From positions 36,131 to 97,339 of the forward strand of contig WELB01000087.1 in assembly GCA_009602725.1 (NCBI GenBank): a stretch of DNA of 61,209 nt, read 5' to 3'. Below, one piece after another: positions 29,560 to 39,805 of the stretch. Origin of the DNA: Spirogloea muscicola. Lineage: Eukaryota > Streptophyta > Zygnematophyceae > Spirogloeales > Spirogloeaceae. Both the position numbers and the translations under genes were made by a program. Below the pieces are notes generated by a model. That model was not told where the DNA came from and ran no database searches. It was given only the letters and a program-made list of their open reading frames with translations. Each line of letters starts with the position of its first letter. Positions within the stretch are counted from its first letter, which is position 1.

Positions 29560-30247
29560 GGCCGGGCCCAGTAGGCAATGAATGCAGTGCTTTTGCCTCC
29601 GAAGGACGGAGCTGGCGGCACTTCCTCTGCTGGGCTCATGAAGGGAGCAGACGGCCGCCCATGACCTCTTCAGGGATGCTATATTCTGCATCCCTGAGGA
29701 TCAATGTAATGGCTTGAATTGGCCTCGCTTTAATTTCATGCGCACCGCGCGCCTTCTCTCTCTTTGGGCTGGCCTCTCCCAACAGGCCTGGCTTTTCGCA
29801 GCCCTTGCCCCCATTGGGAGTGCCACTTCTTCTTCTCCCAACAGTGCAAAACGCTCGTCGGAGGAGGCGGGCTACGCAGTCGGCCAAGCGGCGGGCGAGA
29901 AGGAACGGAAGTACTCTGACCACCCGGTGGGCGACGAGTTCGTTCCACTGGCAGTGGACGTGCACGGAGCCTTTGGCTCCAAATGGCTTGACTTGCTCCA
30001 CCGCCTGGCGCGGCGTGCAGCGGCCCGCCGCCTCGGGCAGCAGGGCGAGCAGCCCGGCTTCAACGTAGCCGGGTCCCTCGCTCAGGTGTTCCGTATGCTT
30101 TTGGCCGTCTCGATGCAGCGGTCCCTCGTCTTCGCGGTTCACTTGCGCGCAGGCCGAGCTTTGGCGGCGGCCTCCGGCTTCCGTCAGGGCGACGTCTTTC
30201 CACCAGCTAGCTACTCGGATCTGCATCTCCTGTCTAGAGGTTACTGA
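29560..30247 (+). pseudogene. LINE endonuclease fragment, copy 2, interrupted by modules X and Y
   Basis: The left part (29560-29700) corresponds to the zinc-finger/MTFSGM region of copy 1 but is strongly diverged. It is followed by a reversed module X (about 29695-29756) and a hairpin unit (about 29757-29850). The endonuclease frame then resumes at EAGYAVGQAAGEKERKYSDH and runs to SYSDLHLLSRGY and a stop at 30245-30247. Compared with copy 1 it lacks the segment with the first two catalytic acidic residues, so it cannot encode an active nuclease. Confidence 0.72.
29695..29756 (-). repeat. Module X repeat copy within LINE copy 2
   Basis: In reverse complement it reads GAGAGAAGGCGCGCGG, GCGCATGAAATTAAAG, GAGGCCAATTCAAGCCATTACA, matching the X copies at 49-54 kb. 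Its right edge abuts a TTTGGGCTGG hairpin unit. Confidence 0.75.
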
Positions 30248-30282
30248 GCGTTCCCTGGCTGATGTCTTAGTCCTAGTCGTTC

Positions 30283-30420
30283 GCACTCAAGCTCCCTCAG
30301 ACCTTGTCCATTCTTTTGAGCTGGCCTTTCCCAGCCACCAGTCAATCTGGCCGCGCTTTCTCTTTGGGCTGGCCTCTCACAGCCACCAGTCAATTTGGCC
30401 GCCCTATCTTCTACATTCTG
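30283..30420 (+). repeat. Hairpin module Y, two units after LINE copy 2
   Basis: This begins 36 bases after the copy 2 stop: CTCAAGCTCCCTCAGACC, TTGTCCATTC, then two inverted-repeat units (GAGCTGGC/CCCAGCC and GGGCTGGC/CACAGCC), each followed by ACCAGTCAAT(C/T)TGGCCGC. The first unit is nearly identical to the one at 42930-43010. Confidence 0.75.
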
Positions 30421-30434
30421 CCTGTTCTGCATCT

Positions 30435-30690
30435 TCCAGGAGGTGGAATACCCGGTTGCTACGGCTGACGCCTTTCATACAAAGCGTGTCGACTTGGTCG
30501 CCATTCTGCCTGACTGGGCGCCTGCATCATATCAGATGTGGTCACCATGGACAGTGTCGACCACATCAGTCAGTCCCCTCAGCCTTGAAGGCAGGGCACG
30601 CAATTGCCATGTCCCTTGGGGAGAATCTTAAGTACGCCATCAAGTGGCTGGACAAGTCGGCCCCACTCGCAAATATTGTCGACGGGACAT
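30435..30690 (+). pseudogene. LINE endonuclease fragment, copy 3
   Basis: A diverged partial copy of the endonuclease block: RVDLVAILPDWAP, then in another frame KAGHAIAMSLGENLKYA, corresponding to RADLVAIPPGGSP and TAGHAVALAARGKERKYA of copy 1. At least one frameshift separates the halves. It ends near an inversion of orientation, because the next LINE sequence is the minus-strand reverse transcriptase piece. Confidence 0.65.
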
Positions 30691-30993
30691 AGGTGGCTCG
30701 GTGGCTTGACACCCTCCTACTTCCGCTTGCGATTGCGCAGCGAGCAGTCTCTTGATGGCAGAGCAGAACGGCGAGCAGCCAGATTCGAACGCTCTCTGGC
30801 CCCTGGTGTCCAGGGCTCGTCTGTCCACTTCGCTTCAGTGTCCTGGCCTTCGAATAGCATCTGCGTTCTTGCCATGCCCTGGCTGCCGCCTCCAACTATC
30901 GACAAGGCAACTGTCGTTCGGCTGCCAGATACTCCAACTTGCAGCGGTTGCCTATACTTTGATGAGTGGTCAATCTTAGCGCCACTTGTCCTT

Positions 30994-31485
30994 TCAGGTC
31001 CCAAGCCCGATGAGCCGGAGCTGGTGCTGAAGCGTGCCAAAAGCTCGCAGCACCTCCTCTGGGGGGCCGAGGAGCGTAGTATCATCCGCGTAACTCGGGA
31101 GGAGAACGCCAGGGTGAGCGCTCGCCGTGTTGCGCAAAGCACGGTGATGCGCCAGAGCAAAGAGAAAACCACCCATGGGATCACCTTGACGTGTCCCCGT
31201 CTTTGACTGCAAAACAGCCAAAGAAGTCCCTGCCCCCCACAACAATGCAGATGGCGAGCCATACATGCAGCGGAAGGGAGGGAGGAGGGTGGGAAAGTAC
31301 TGCCTTAGCTCCTCGGCGATAACCTGCCGATCCACGGAGTTGAAGGCGTCCAGCAGAGAAGCAACCCCCGAAAGCGGAGGCCGAGGCCGCGAGAAGCCTC
31401 CAGCCACGGCCGTGGCTGCCGCAGTTGGAGAAAGCTCCAGGGCAAGAATTAGACCAAGCGTACGGAGCGGAGTACACAACATCAT
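30994..31485 (-). pseudogene. LINE reverse transcriptase fragment
   Basis: A minus-strand open stretch with non-LTR reverse transcriptase motifs: LLDAFNSVDRQVIAEEL (motif A type with catalytic Asp), TRQGDPMGGFLFALA (motif B) and LPSYADDTTLLGP (motif C with the YADD catalytic pair). It is a fragment only; the finger and palm start are absent and the frame closes after about 160 aa. Minus-strand sequence down to about 30.72 kb may be its diverged continuation. It probably belongs to the same family as the endonuclease fragments to its left, but in the opposite orientation. Confidence 0.8.
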
Positions 31486-32223
31486 GTTTGTGCTTCCCAG
31501 CGCCTTTGGATCCTATCTACCCTTTTGGGCCGGCCTTTCATGTCTATTATCTCCTTCTTGAAGAGCTTTAATGCTCTTTGCCACCTTGCCATGTGGCGCA
31601 CCCTGCCATGATTTGAGCAAAGTGACAGAAAGGGTGATTGTCCACGCAATCTTCCAGGCATTCTGGAGCGTTGGCTTAGCGATAGTGCTTAGCTCCGCTA
31701 CTCTTAAAGCGCACTATGTCGAACTACACGCTGAACCCACCCTAAGTTGATGATAGTGGGAGAGATCAGTCGCCAGTTTCGCAGTATGCAGTAACAGAGA
31801 GATGTCTTATAAGTGAGGTCTTGCATTATTAAGGGAGTTGAAGCAGATCTTGACAACTGGCTTAAAGTGGAAATGTACATGTCATGGTCCCGCCCTTGGG
31901 CGTGGATGCAAAGTGATAGTGGTAAAGCAACTTATAGAGCCTCTGTTTTGAAGGCATTGACCAGGAAAACACAGCAGTTTGAACTCTCTTATTAAATGCA
32001 ATACGAGTCCCCCGGGCCAAGTACAGCAGGAGTATGATATCCATGCTCCCGAAATGTTTTCTTATTGACGTTCAAGTAAGAGCAGATGACATGATGCTGC
32101 TTCAATACACATTATGAACAAGTTTGCATATATTGCTTTTCTAATTTGGCAGCTCACTGCTTTAAGCAGCACTTCAGAGCACATAATACATGCAGACAAG
32201 AAAGCAGTGGGCCACACATGATT
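31486..32223. other. Intergenic, no gene seen
   Basis: About 740 bp. The first 80 bases include another weak hairpin-repeat remnant (TTTTGGGCCGGCC at about 31525). The rest is AT-richer 3' flank of the DUF3754 gene. Confidence 0.4.
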
Positions 32224-35200
32224 CTATGACAGCATGTGGCTAACAACCTCGTCAGTTGTGACGCCAATGAGGTCATTTGCTTGCTTCAAAGGATGGTGCA
32301 CGTACACTCCAGAAGGGTCCTGCACATCACCATAGTGTCTCCTTAGCCACTAGCCCACAAGAAGCAGAGCACCTGTCTGGGCATTCATATCTTCCCACTT
32401 ACATGTGTAGCTTGGTGGCTATGAAAGACTTGTCAAGTGTGGTGACATAAGATGCTGTATGCTTTTTCACTATATTGTGACAAAGGGTGGCAAGTGGGCA
32501 ATATCTTATTCTATGTGTCAAGGGTCACATATCCAGAGATCTTGCTTTAGCTTGTTAGGTAGATGATGGCAAAGTGAAATCACGTGCCAGTAGATGGGGC
32601 CAAACATTTAGACATTATACTGGATCCAAGTAAGTCAAGCAGGTCTTAGGATCAAACCTGGTTGAGGTCCATCTACTTTATGACTGCGTACCTTGCTCAC
32701 AATGTTCAAGCGTTCCAGCTTAGTGATCGCGTCTCTGACTTCAAAATTACATGTCTCGTTGAATTCGCCTTCCAGCAGGCCTTCGCATCGCCTGTCAAGC
32801 TCCTGCATAGCCAGCGGCACCCCAATTTTCAATATGCCGGAACAGGCTCAGACATTTTAATCAACCTGCTGGCTTGTGCTGTGAGAAACTGCCAACCACA
32901 ACTCTAATCAAAGCGGCACAAAGCGGCAAAAGTCCTAGAGTAGAGCTTCTATGTAGCGATTATGTTGTTTCAAGGAGCAATACCGCCTCCGTGGCTGAAC
33001 CTTGACTCATGAGCACGAAGTACGCTACAATCACCTCCTTCACCTGCCGTAAGAGCAGATGCAATGGTAAGGAAATGTGCAAGAGTCTGAAGTCCATGAT
33101 CAGCAACATTAACAGCTGTTAAAGTATCACGAAATCCAAGATTGATGCCACCAACTAGCTACTGTGCTCACCTCTTGTTCTATAACATCATTGCACAAGT
33201 GAAGCAGAGTCCCCTTGCCACTGTCCAGCTGCTTGTCATACACAGCCTTCATAATGAGCTCCTGATAAATTCTGATGCTCGTTGCAAAGCTGCATATCAA
33301 CTGTGCCGTAGCAGTCATCCACATGAGCATTCTCGGCTAAAAACGTATAGCTGTATCAGCAGAAGGACTTCCTTACATTCTGTGTACAGCTACACAAGCT
33401 GCACTGCCGCATCGTGCCTCACGTGCTACTTTGGCTACTGTTGTCTGATAGAAGAGCTTCTTATGTCATGCACTCCCGGAGCAACATCAGAGGCTTGTGT
33501 AATGCTTCAACTGGTCAATCTGCCACCTGTGGCGGAGGTGCTGACATGCAGCCTAGGGGTTCGCAACTTACGTGAAGTATACTTTCATGAGGTAACCAAC
33601 GACAGCACCCAGAACTGCTAGCATAACATTGAAGCTCAGCTTCAATTCAAACGACCCAAAAAGTGCAGTCTGACACATACAGAAGAGAGGGGATCTTGTT
33701 ATGCTTAAACTGTGGCAATGCTTATCTGGGCAATAAGAAATAGTACATAATTGTGCCCTCACTGATGTATAAAATAGCAGCAAGACGGATACTGCATTTG
33801 GTGGGACAGTTAACTGTAAAAGTGGCTCTGATGGGCTTGCATACCAGGCCACCGAGGGCAGTAACCGCAAGCTTGATTGTGTCGATTGGGGTCAATCCTG
33901 GTGATTTCTTCTCAGGCTGTTGCAAAGAACGATGAGGAAGTGGGTCTTATGCTGTCACAGTAGACCCAACTGAAGGTTGTAGACAGTCTTCTTTGTCCAG
34001 TCCCATCAGTGGACAACGATATGGTAAGCAGGTTAGGACAACATAGCAGCACACGGGAGTAAGCAGGTCCTAGCGTCATTGCTTACTAGTACAATTTCCA
34101 TGTCAGCCATGGGAATATGCCGGAAATGCTTGATGTGGATGCCACAGCTTTCTGCAGGATCGGCACTGGGCGCAACAGCGGTCCTGCAGCACAAGCAGTT
34201 GAGAGCAAATCTAGATGATTGTCACAAGGATCCAAGACCTTGTACACCAAACGGACAATGTAAAGAACCACTGCAGCTGACCTTAATCGTTGCATTTACT
34301 TACGAAGGCATTAGAGAAAGTAGGGTGAGAAAAGGACATGTGAAGGTTTGTAGGCGGTAGCGCATATACTTTGCAAGAAGTTGGGCACCTGCCCAGATGC
34401 GTAGGTTCTACTGAGAGGACTGACCTGTAAAGCACAATCATGCGATCAAATGTCGGCTCTTGAATGGTGTGCTTTGCTGTAAGATTCTCCAATCTGCACC
34501 AAGCAAGGCCATTGGATGCATTGTCATGATACCAAGTTACTAGGATATCAGACACAAAAGCTATCAGCCTCTGGTCAGAGCCAAGCCATCCGCACGACTT
34601 CGTTGCTGAAGGCAAGAGGCCGCACGTAAGCTTCATGTTCTGAATGCGAATACGCTCCACAAACATCTCGTCTTGATCCTGCGCCACTCCACCCTGAGCG
34701 TGGACTGTGGTTGTCACGTCTGGCAGAATGGCGTCTGTCTTCTTTGTTGCAGCCAGGGAGTCCAGCTCGATGATCTTGTTCCCTGGAGGCTCACCTTTCT
34801 TCAATCTGCATCACTTTGCCCAAGCAGCAAGACAGTCACTGGAGAGCATAAGCTTATATGCCACCGTGATGACCCTCTTCATGTGACATTCTAGCACCAT
34901 TGGCACTAAGCACAGGCATGCTGATGCGCAAGGGCACCTGAGAGTTGTTAATACTCCATTCCAGACAGCAGCCAGTAGCATATTTACTTTCTCCAGAAGA
35001 AAGAGGTCTGTGGTGCGGTCAATACCCACTCCGCGTCTGAAAACAACATACTGTATGACAAAGTAGATAGCACACAACTTCATTATCAGACTTGATGTAG
35101 GTATTTTACATATTTACCATCAAGTGACAAACATGCAACCTTGTTCAGCAAGTGCCAGGCTTTCATCCATTCCTTGCAGTTGACTGTGATGTGAACGGGA

Positions 35201-36941
35201 TGTGATCACAACGATGGTGTTGCCTAAGTCATGCAGGTGAGTTGCTTAAGCTTTGCACAACCCTCAGCAAGTTCCTGCAGCACCTTCTTTGCAAAGAAAG
35301 GAAGATCCGGTGCAGGATTGTTCTCAAAGTAAGTGGACAAGAGCTTGCCATCCAGCTTTACATCCGTGCAGAAAAGCACAACCCTCAATATCAATACTGC
35401 TGCTTCAATAGTGATGGAGGCTTACTTTTACAAGTCCGAACACAAACATCTGCAAGCTGGACTTCCCAAAAGCAGAAAGCTTCATCCACACCTTATTCAT
35501 GTCAACGTCAACGTCAAGGCTGAGTAGATACTGCCCTTCCTTGGCCACCTTATATTCGGCATCAGTAAGCATTTTGAAGTTGCTCTTGCTCAAAACCTGA
35601 GGCATCAAGCCCAAGAAGGTAAGGGTTGCAAAGCGATACACAAGGGTCAGGTGCGTATATCATGGCACGAACCTGCACTATGACGTATGTAAGCTGATCA
35701 CAATTTCAGAAGAGGCTGTCTTTCAATACCAGGGCAGAATCGACTGTTACTAAGTTCAACATTATACAGCTGTCTAACGAGTAGGACTAAAAGGTTGGAG
35801 AGGTGAGAGACCTGGAAGAGGTCCTTCAAGAAGGCTTGCTCAAACACATCGAGCTGGGCTGCTGCCAAGTTCTGCCGCTTGACATTTTTGGGCCCATCAG
35901 CTGGGTCGAATAACGAATACAATTGCTGCATGGTGCCACCAACACAGGGCGTGTCAGCCACTGGACATGTAGTCAGCCTGCAACAGCTCTCTTGACCGGC
36001 TCCAAGAGCAAACATTCAATTGACTCGACAGTAATTGCGAAGTAACCAACAAGTGCTCCCAGCACCCACCAGTCACTCCGCTGACCACAGTATCCTACTC
36101 CATGTCAGGCTGGGGAGGGTGCTTTCAAGCAGAACTACATTTGCATCTTAATCGAAAGGTAGCCACAATGCAATCTATACTCACATTGATCTCTTCAAAC
36201 TGCTGACGAAACCATGCTCTTACAACAGAGTCGATGCGCGATGTCAGTAGCAGGAAAGCCTGCCTCTCCTCCTCCCGTGCTGTAACAAAGCCCACAATAA
36301 GATAGAATCAGCATCAGAGGTTCCTGTCAGTAACCTTGTAATATATTGCATCGTGAGAGGTTCCTTCTGTCATGAATAATCCTTGCCCTGGCACTTAACT
36401 TTCACATTATTCCACCAGACCTTCTGTGGTCACAGGTCTTATTCCTCAGCTCAGGAATAAGACTGAGCAGTATGTACAGAGACAGATACAGAGGACAGGA
36501 GCTCCCTTGGCCATCCAGCCAAGCCGAGCACCTTGCTTCTAAGTAAGTGAAAAGGCTGGATGCTCTCCCGGCTCTTCCTGGCCAGGTATTTGACTGCCAT
36601 ATGTCTCCTCGCAACAGCTCATGATTAACATATAAGAACCTCTATTTGAACCTTATCTGTTAGCTTCAAACAAGCTGCTACAGAATTTCTGAGGCTGCTG
36701 CACTGACCAGACCACCTTGTTACAGGAGGGCAAGCAGGCAGATAGCTGGGAGAAGGTGCTGCGCACCGATGAGGTCGGACAGGGTCTTGATGAGCCGCGG
36801 CTTCATCGTCTTGATGACCGTCTCCTTCTTCATGCGCAGCACCTCCAGGTGCCTCGTGGCCAGCTTGGAGGCCTGGACCTGGCCAGGCGCCCTCGGCTGT
36901 GCCGGCGTTGACGCCGCCGGCGTCGCCGGCAGCGCATCCAT
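32224..36941 (-). CDS. DUF3754 / TMEM143-like membrane protein
   Basis: Closely related to the plant DUF3754 family (TMEM143 in animals), probably a membrane protein of unknown biochemical role. On the minus strand, the ATG at 36941 starts MDALPATPAAS, followed by HLEVLRMKKETVIKTMKPRL. Downstream exons carry AFLLLTSRIDSVVRAWFRQQ near 36.22 kb, LYSLFDPADGPKNVKRQNLA near 35.88 kb, SKSNFKMLTDAEY...GQYLLSLD near 35.55 kb, LDGKLLSTYFENNPAPDLPF near 35.31 kb, VVFRRGVGIDRTTDLFLLEK near 35.01 kb, MFVERIRIQNMKL near 34.65 kb, TIQEPTFDRMIVLYRSV near 34.44 kb, PGLTPIDTIKLAVTALGGLV near 33.87 kb, a hydrophobic segment near 33.60 kb, KAVYDKQLDSGKGTLLHLCN near 33.22 kb and CNFEVRDAITKLERLNIV near 32.72 kb. 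The end is LKQANDLIGVTTDEVV with the stop at 32224-32226. It looks intact, though not every splice site was resolved. Confidence 0.88.
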
Positions 36942-37298
36942 CGCCGTGTCGGGAGTCGCCTGCCAGAACTTTCAAATGAGCACGCCAGTCGCCACACCAG
37001 GGCTACCATTCGCAGCTGAGGACCGAGCGCGACTATAAACGATGGGAAGGGCTCAGCAAAGCCTCGGGCCATCACGCCCCAGGGCTCGCCCTGTTTGCCA
37101 CAAGACGGCGGAGCGTGGCGTGGCCGACGACCAGAGCACCAGCTCTTGCCATTGCCAATTTCTGCGGGCGTGGGCCTCACCATCAGAGCGTCAGGCGCAG
37201 GTCCTCGCACAACTCCACAGATTCGCGCAAGCACGCGGTAACAGAAGACGGATGTGCGCGACACGTATCACTGAGCCGAAGCGGCCAGCTGCCGAATT

Positions 37299-37339
<41 letters not shown>
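37299..37339. repeat. GCC trinucleotide tract
   Basis: A pure GCC run of about 13 units upstream of the DUF3754 gene. On the minus strand it would be a GGC run in the 5' flank or UTR. Confidence 0.9.
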
Positions 37340-37881
37340 TGCGAGCGGCCGAGCAGCTAGGAGGAGGCGAAAGTAGGATGAGGTAGAGGTATGACCAATT
37401 TCCTGCTGTGTGACGGTCGTCTAGAGCGGTCCTTTCAGTGGGGCCAGCATTTCCCCACGGTTTTGAGCCCCAGCTGCATCCAGCCCGCGTGGCAGAACAC
37501 GTGGCGGTTGCAGCGCACTCGCGGCCACAAAGCCGGGAGACCGCTGGCGCGCCACGTGCTCGGCGACGCAGCTGGACCCCTGCAGCAGCTCGCGACGGCT
37601 GACAAGGGAAACTGTTCGTGTCTTGGGATCAAACGAAGGCCACAATGGCCAAGCATAGTGGCACGCACGTCTGTTTAAGTGTGCATCACCCATCTGCAAA
37701 TTGACCATCTCAGAGGCAGAGGCAGAGGTGGCGGCACGGTTCTGCGGACACGCGTTGCGCCGTGGGGTCAAGTGGCTCCCAAGCGAAGACGAGCTTATCA
37801 TCCGTTTGTGGAGCTGGCCCTCCGCAGTCCTTCTCCTGCACCATCTTGCACTTTGTAGTGTAGTCCTTTTTCAGCACCTCT

Positions 37882-37976
37882 TTCTTTGGCTTTGAACATT
37901 GTCCATTCTTTTTGGGTTGGCTTTGCCAGCCCCTCTTCTCAATGGGCGAGCACCTTCTTCTCCTGGAGCGAAGCGA
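37882..37976 (+). repeat. Hairpin module Y, solo copy
   Basis: It reads TTTGAACATTGTCCATTC, then TTGGGTTGGC...GCCAGCCCC, then CAATGGGCGAGCACCTTC. This is almost identical to the reverse complement of 49215-49300, which in that copy continues directly into module X. Confidence 0.8.
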
Positions 37977-39805
37977 AGACGTTGCGGCGAGGAGAAGATG
38001 CATGAAGCTCCTCAACAGCGGACGCGCTCTGACGGGAGGACTTGCCGACAAAAGCAAGCCCAGGAGAAACAGGTAGTGGGCTCCTGGTACAGACAGTGGC
38101 TTTGAGCATCACGCGTAACAGCGTGCACAAGATTTAGCTGGAGGAGCGTTTTTCAACGACGTTATAGGAGTAGCTGGTGAAGCTCGGGCAAGGAGGGGCC
38201 AGCCATCGTATTAGACTGGCAGGACTATCCTAGCTGTCCAAAAATGAGGAGGAAAAATGGCGGTCTGAATGGTGCGACAGCCCTGAACTGCAGACTAGGA
38301 GAAACTACTTGGGCAAGATTGTGGCTGTCAGGGGGTTTGGCTATATTTGTGCTCGAATGAGTAGCTCTTTTCAGTTAAAGCTTTCGCTCAAGTGGCGGAA
38401 GTTGTGGGGCCAGCAAAAAAACGCAGGAGCCTTCACTTCACAGAAGCTCACAACAAGGCTGCTTGCTTCTAGGAGGGGGGAAAATTAAGAAAAAAAAAGT
38501 TAGGGGAGGAAGGACGAAGTATAAGCAGCTACACAAGGGGCAGGCTTACCGGCGCTGGGCCGCAGCCACAAATGGACGTCCACCGCAGACCTCCTGCATG
38601 AAGAGGTCCATCATGACTGACGACCATAGCCAGTGTTTCTTCCTTGCGCTCCTTACAAGGCGGGCTGCGTAAAGCACCGCGTACAGTGACATTGCATCCC
38701 TAGTTGAGCAAGCACAGCTACATTGCCTCTATTGCCGAACCTTTGTCAGAACACTTATGTTGGTGCCTTTAACTTTGTGAGGCAGTGCAAACATAGTAGG
38801 CAGCCCACAGCAGTATGTGAGCACAGCAGCAAAATGTCCTTGGGATACCTACAGAGCATTATGCTACACCTTGGGGTGATATTGCCGCGCATAGCACGCT
38901 TGGAGCGCCATAGGCTTCGGCCGAAAGGACTGCCACTGCAGGACTTGCTGTTCTGCTTCAGTGCCCAACCTGCCTTTGTCTCGGGCTACGAGCTGTCAGT
39001 AAATGGCCAATATTGTCCTAAGAACGGCGAGAATATCGCCAGCACGAATAAGTGCAGGAAAAAGGAGCACGCTTACGGCTGCCAGAGCCTGCACTATAAG
39101 GTGCCCAATAAGAAGAGCCCCTCTCTGCTTTTTCTTGCTTGACAAAATCCCCACGTGTAGTACCGAAAAATACCTCAAGCATTTCGTGCCACCAATCGGC
39201 TGGCAGAGTTTGCAGCCGCTCCCTTCTTTGACGACCATTAGCCTTGTGGACAGTTCCTTTCAGTTGGGCCCGTCACTGCGAATGGCCACTTTCGGCAGGC
39301 AGCCACCGCCCCCTTCCAAAGAGCGTCTTATTCTCAGAGCGATCCTAGACCTGTTACTCATTCGTCATCTCTCCTTGAGGCCCCCGTTCACCCCTTCAGC
39401 CACCCCTTCTTGGACGGATGCACTCAATGCATGTTCTCTCCTTCAAGGGAATCTTGTATAGTGGAGTGGGATCTCTATCACCAGCATCTGGTTAACAATA
39501 GCCAGTCAAAGGAGTGCCTTCTGGGCCAGAGAGACGGGGCTTGTCCAGCTCGAGGAGAGCAAGGGTTATCACGAGTATCGTCAGATGGCCATCCACAGAA
39601 AGTGGGAGATTTAATCCAGCCACCAGACTGATGATGTAATGAACCAGCCGTTTGGTTAAGCCACACGGCTTAACATCTGTTCTTATTGCATGACCGACTT
39701 TTTGGGACAAGTTGGCCGCCAGGTGGCGGGCTGGCTTGCGGGCCAGGTGCCCGCCCAGAGGCGGGCCCCGCCCGTTCGAAATACCCCTCGCCAGGATCCA
39801 CCCGT

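Larger units (their letters stand above)
36942..39489. other. Long interval without a recognised gene
   Basis: About 2.5 kb. It contains a GCC tract (37299-37339) 360 bp upstream of the DUF3754 start and a Y hairpin repeat (37882-37976). Several open frames of 70-150 codons occur near 37.4-37.8 and 38.7-39.4 kb, but none shows a known motif or consistent splice signals. A short Lys-rich frame near 38.5 kb comes from an A-rich run. Confidence 0.4.

Noticed and set aside
29714-30247. Intact endonuclease gene in LINE copy 2
   Set aside because: Its apparent start lies in inserted X/Y repeat sequence and the first catalytic residues are missing.
38463-38672. Lys/Gly-rich 69-codon frame
   Set aside because: It comes from an A-rich run next to a G-rich run, with no splice or homology support.
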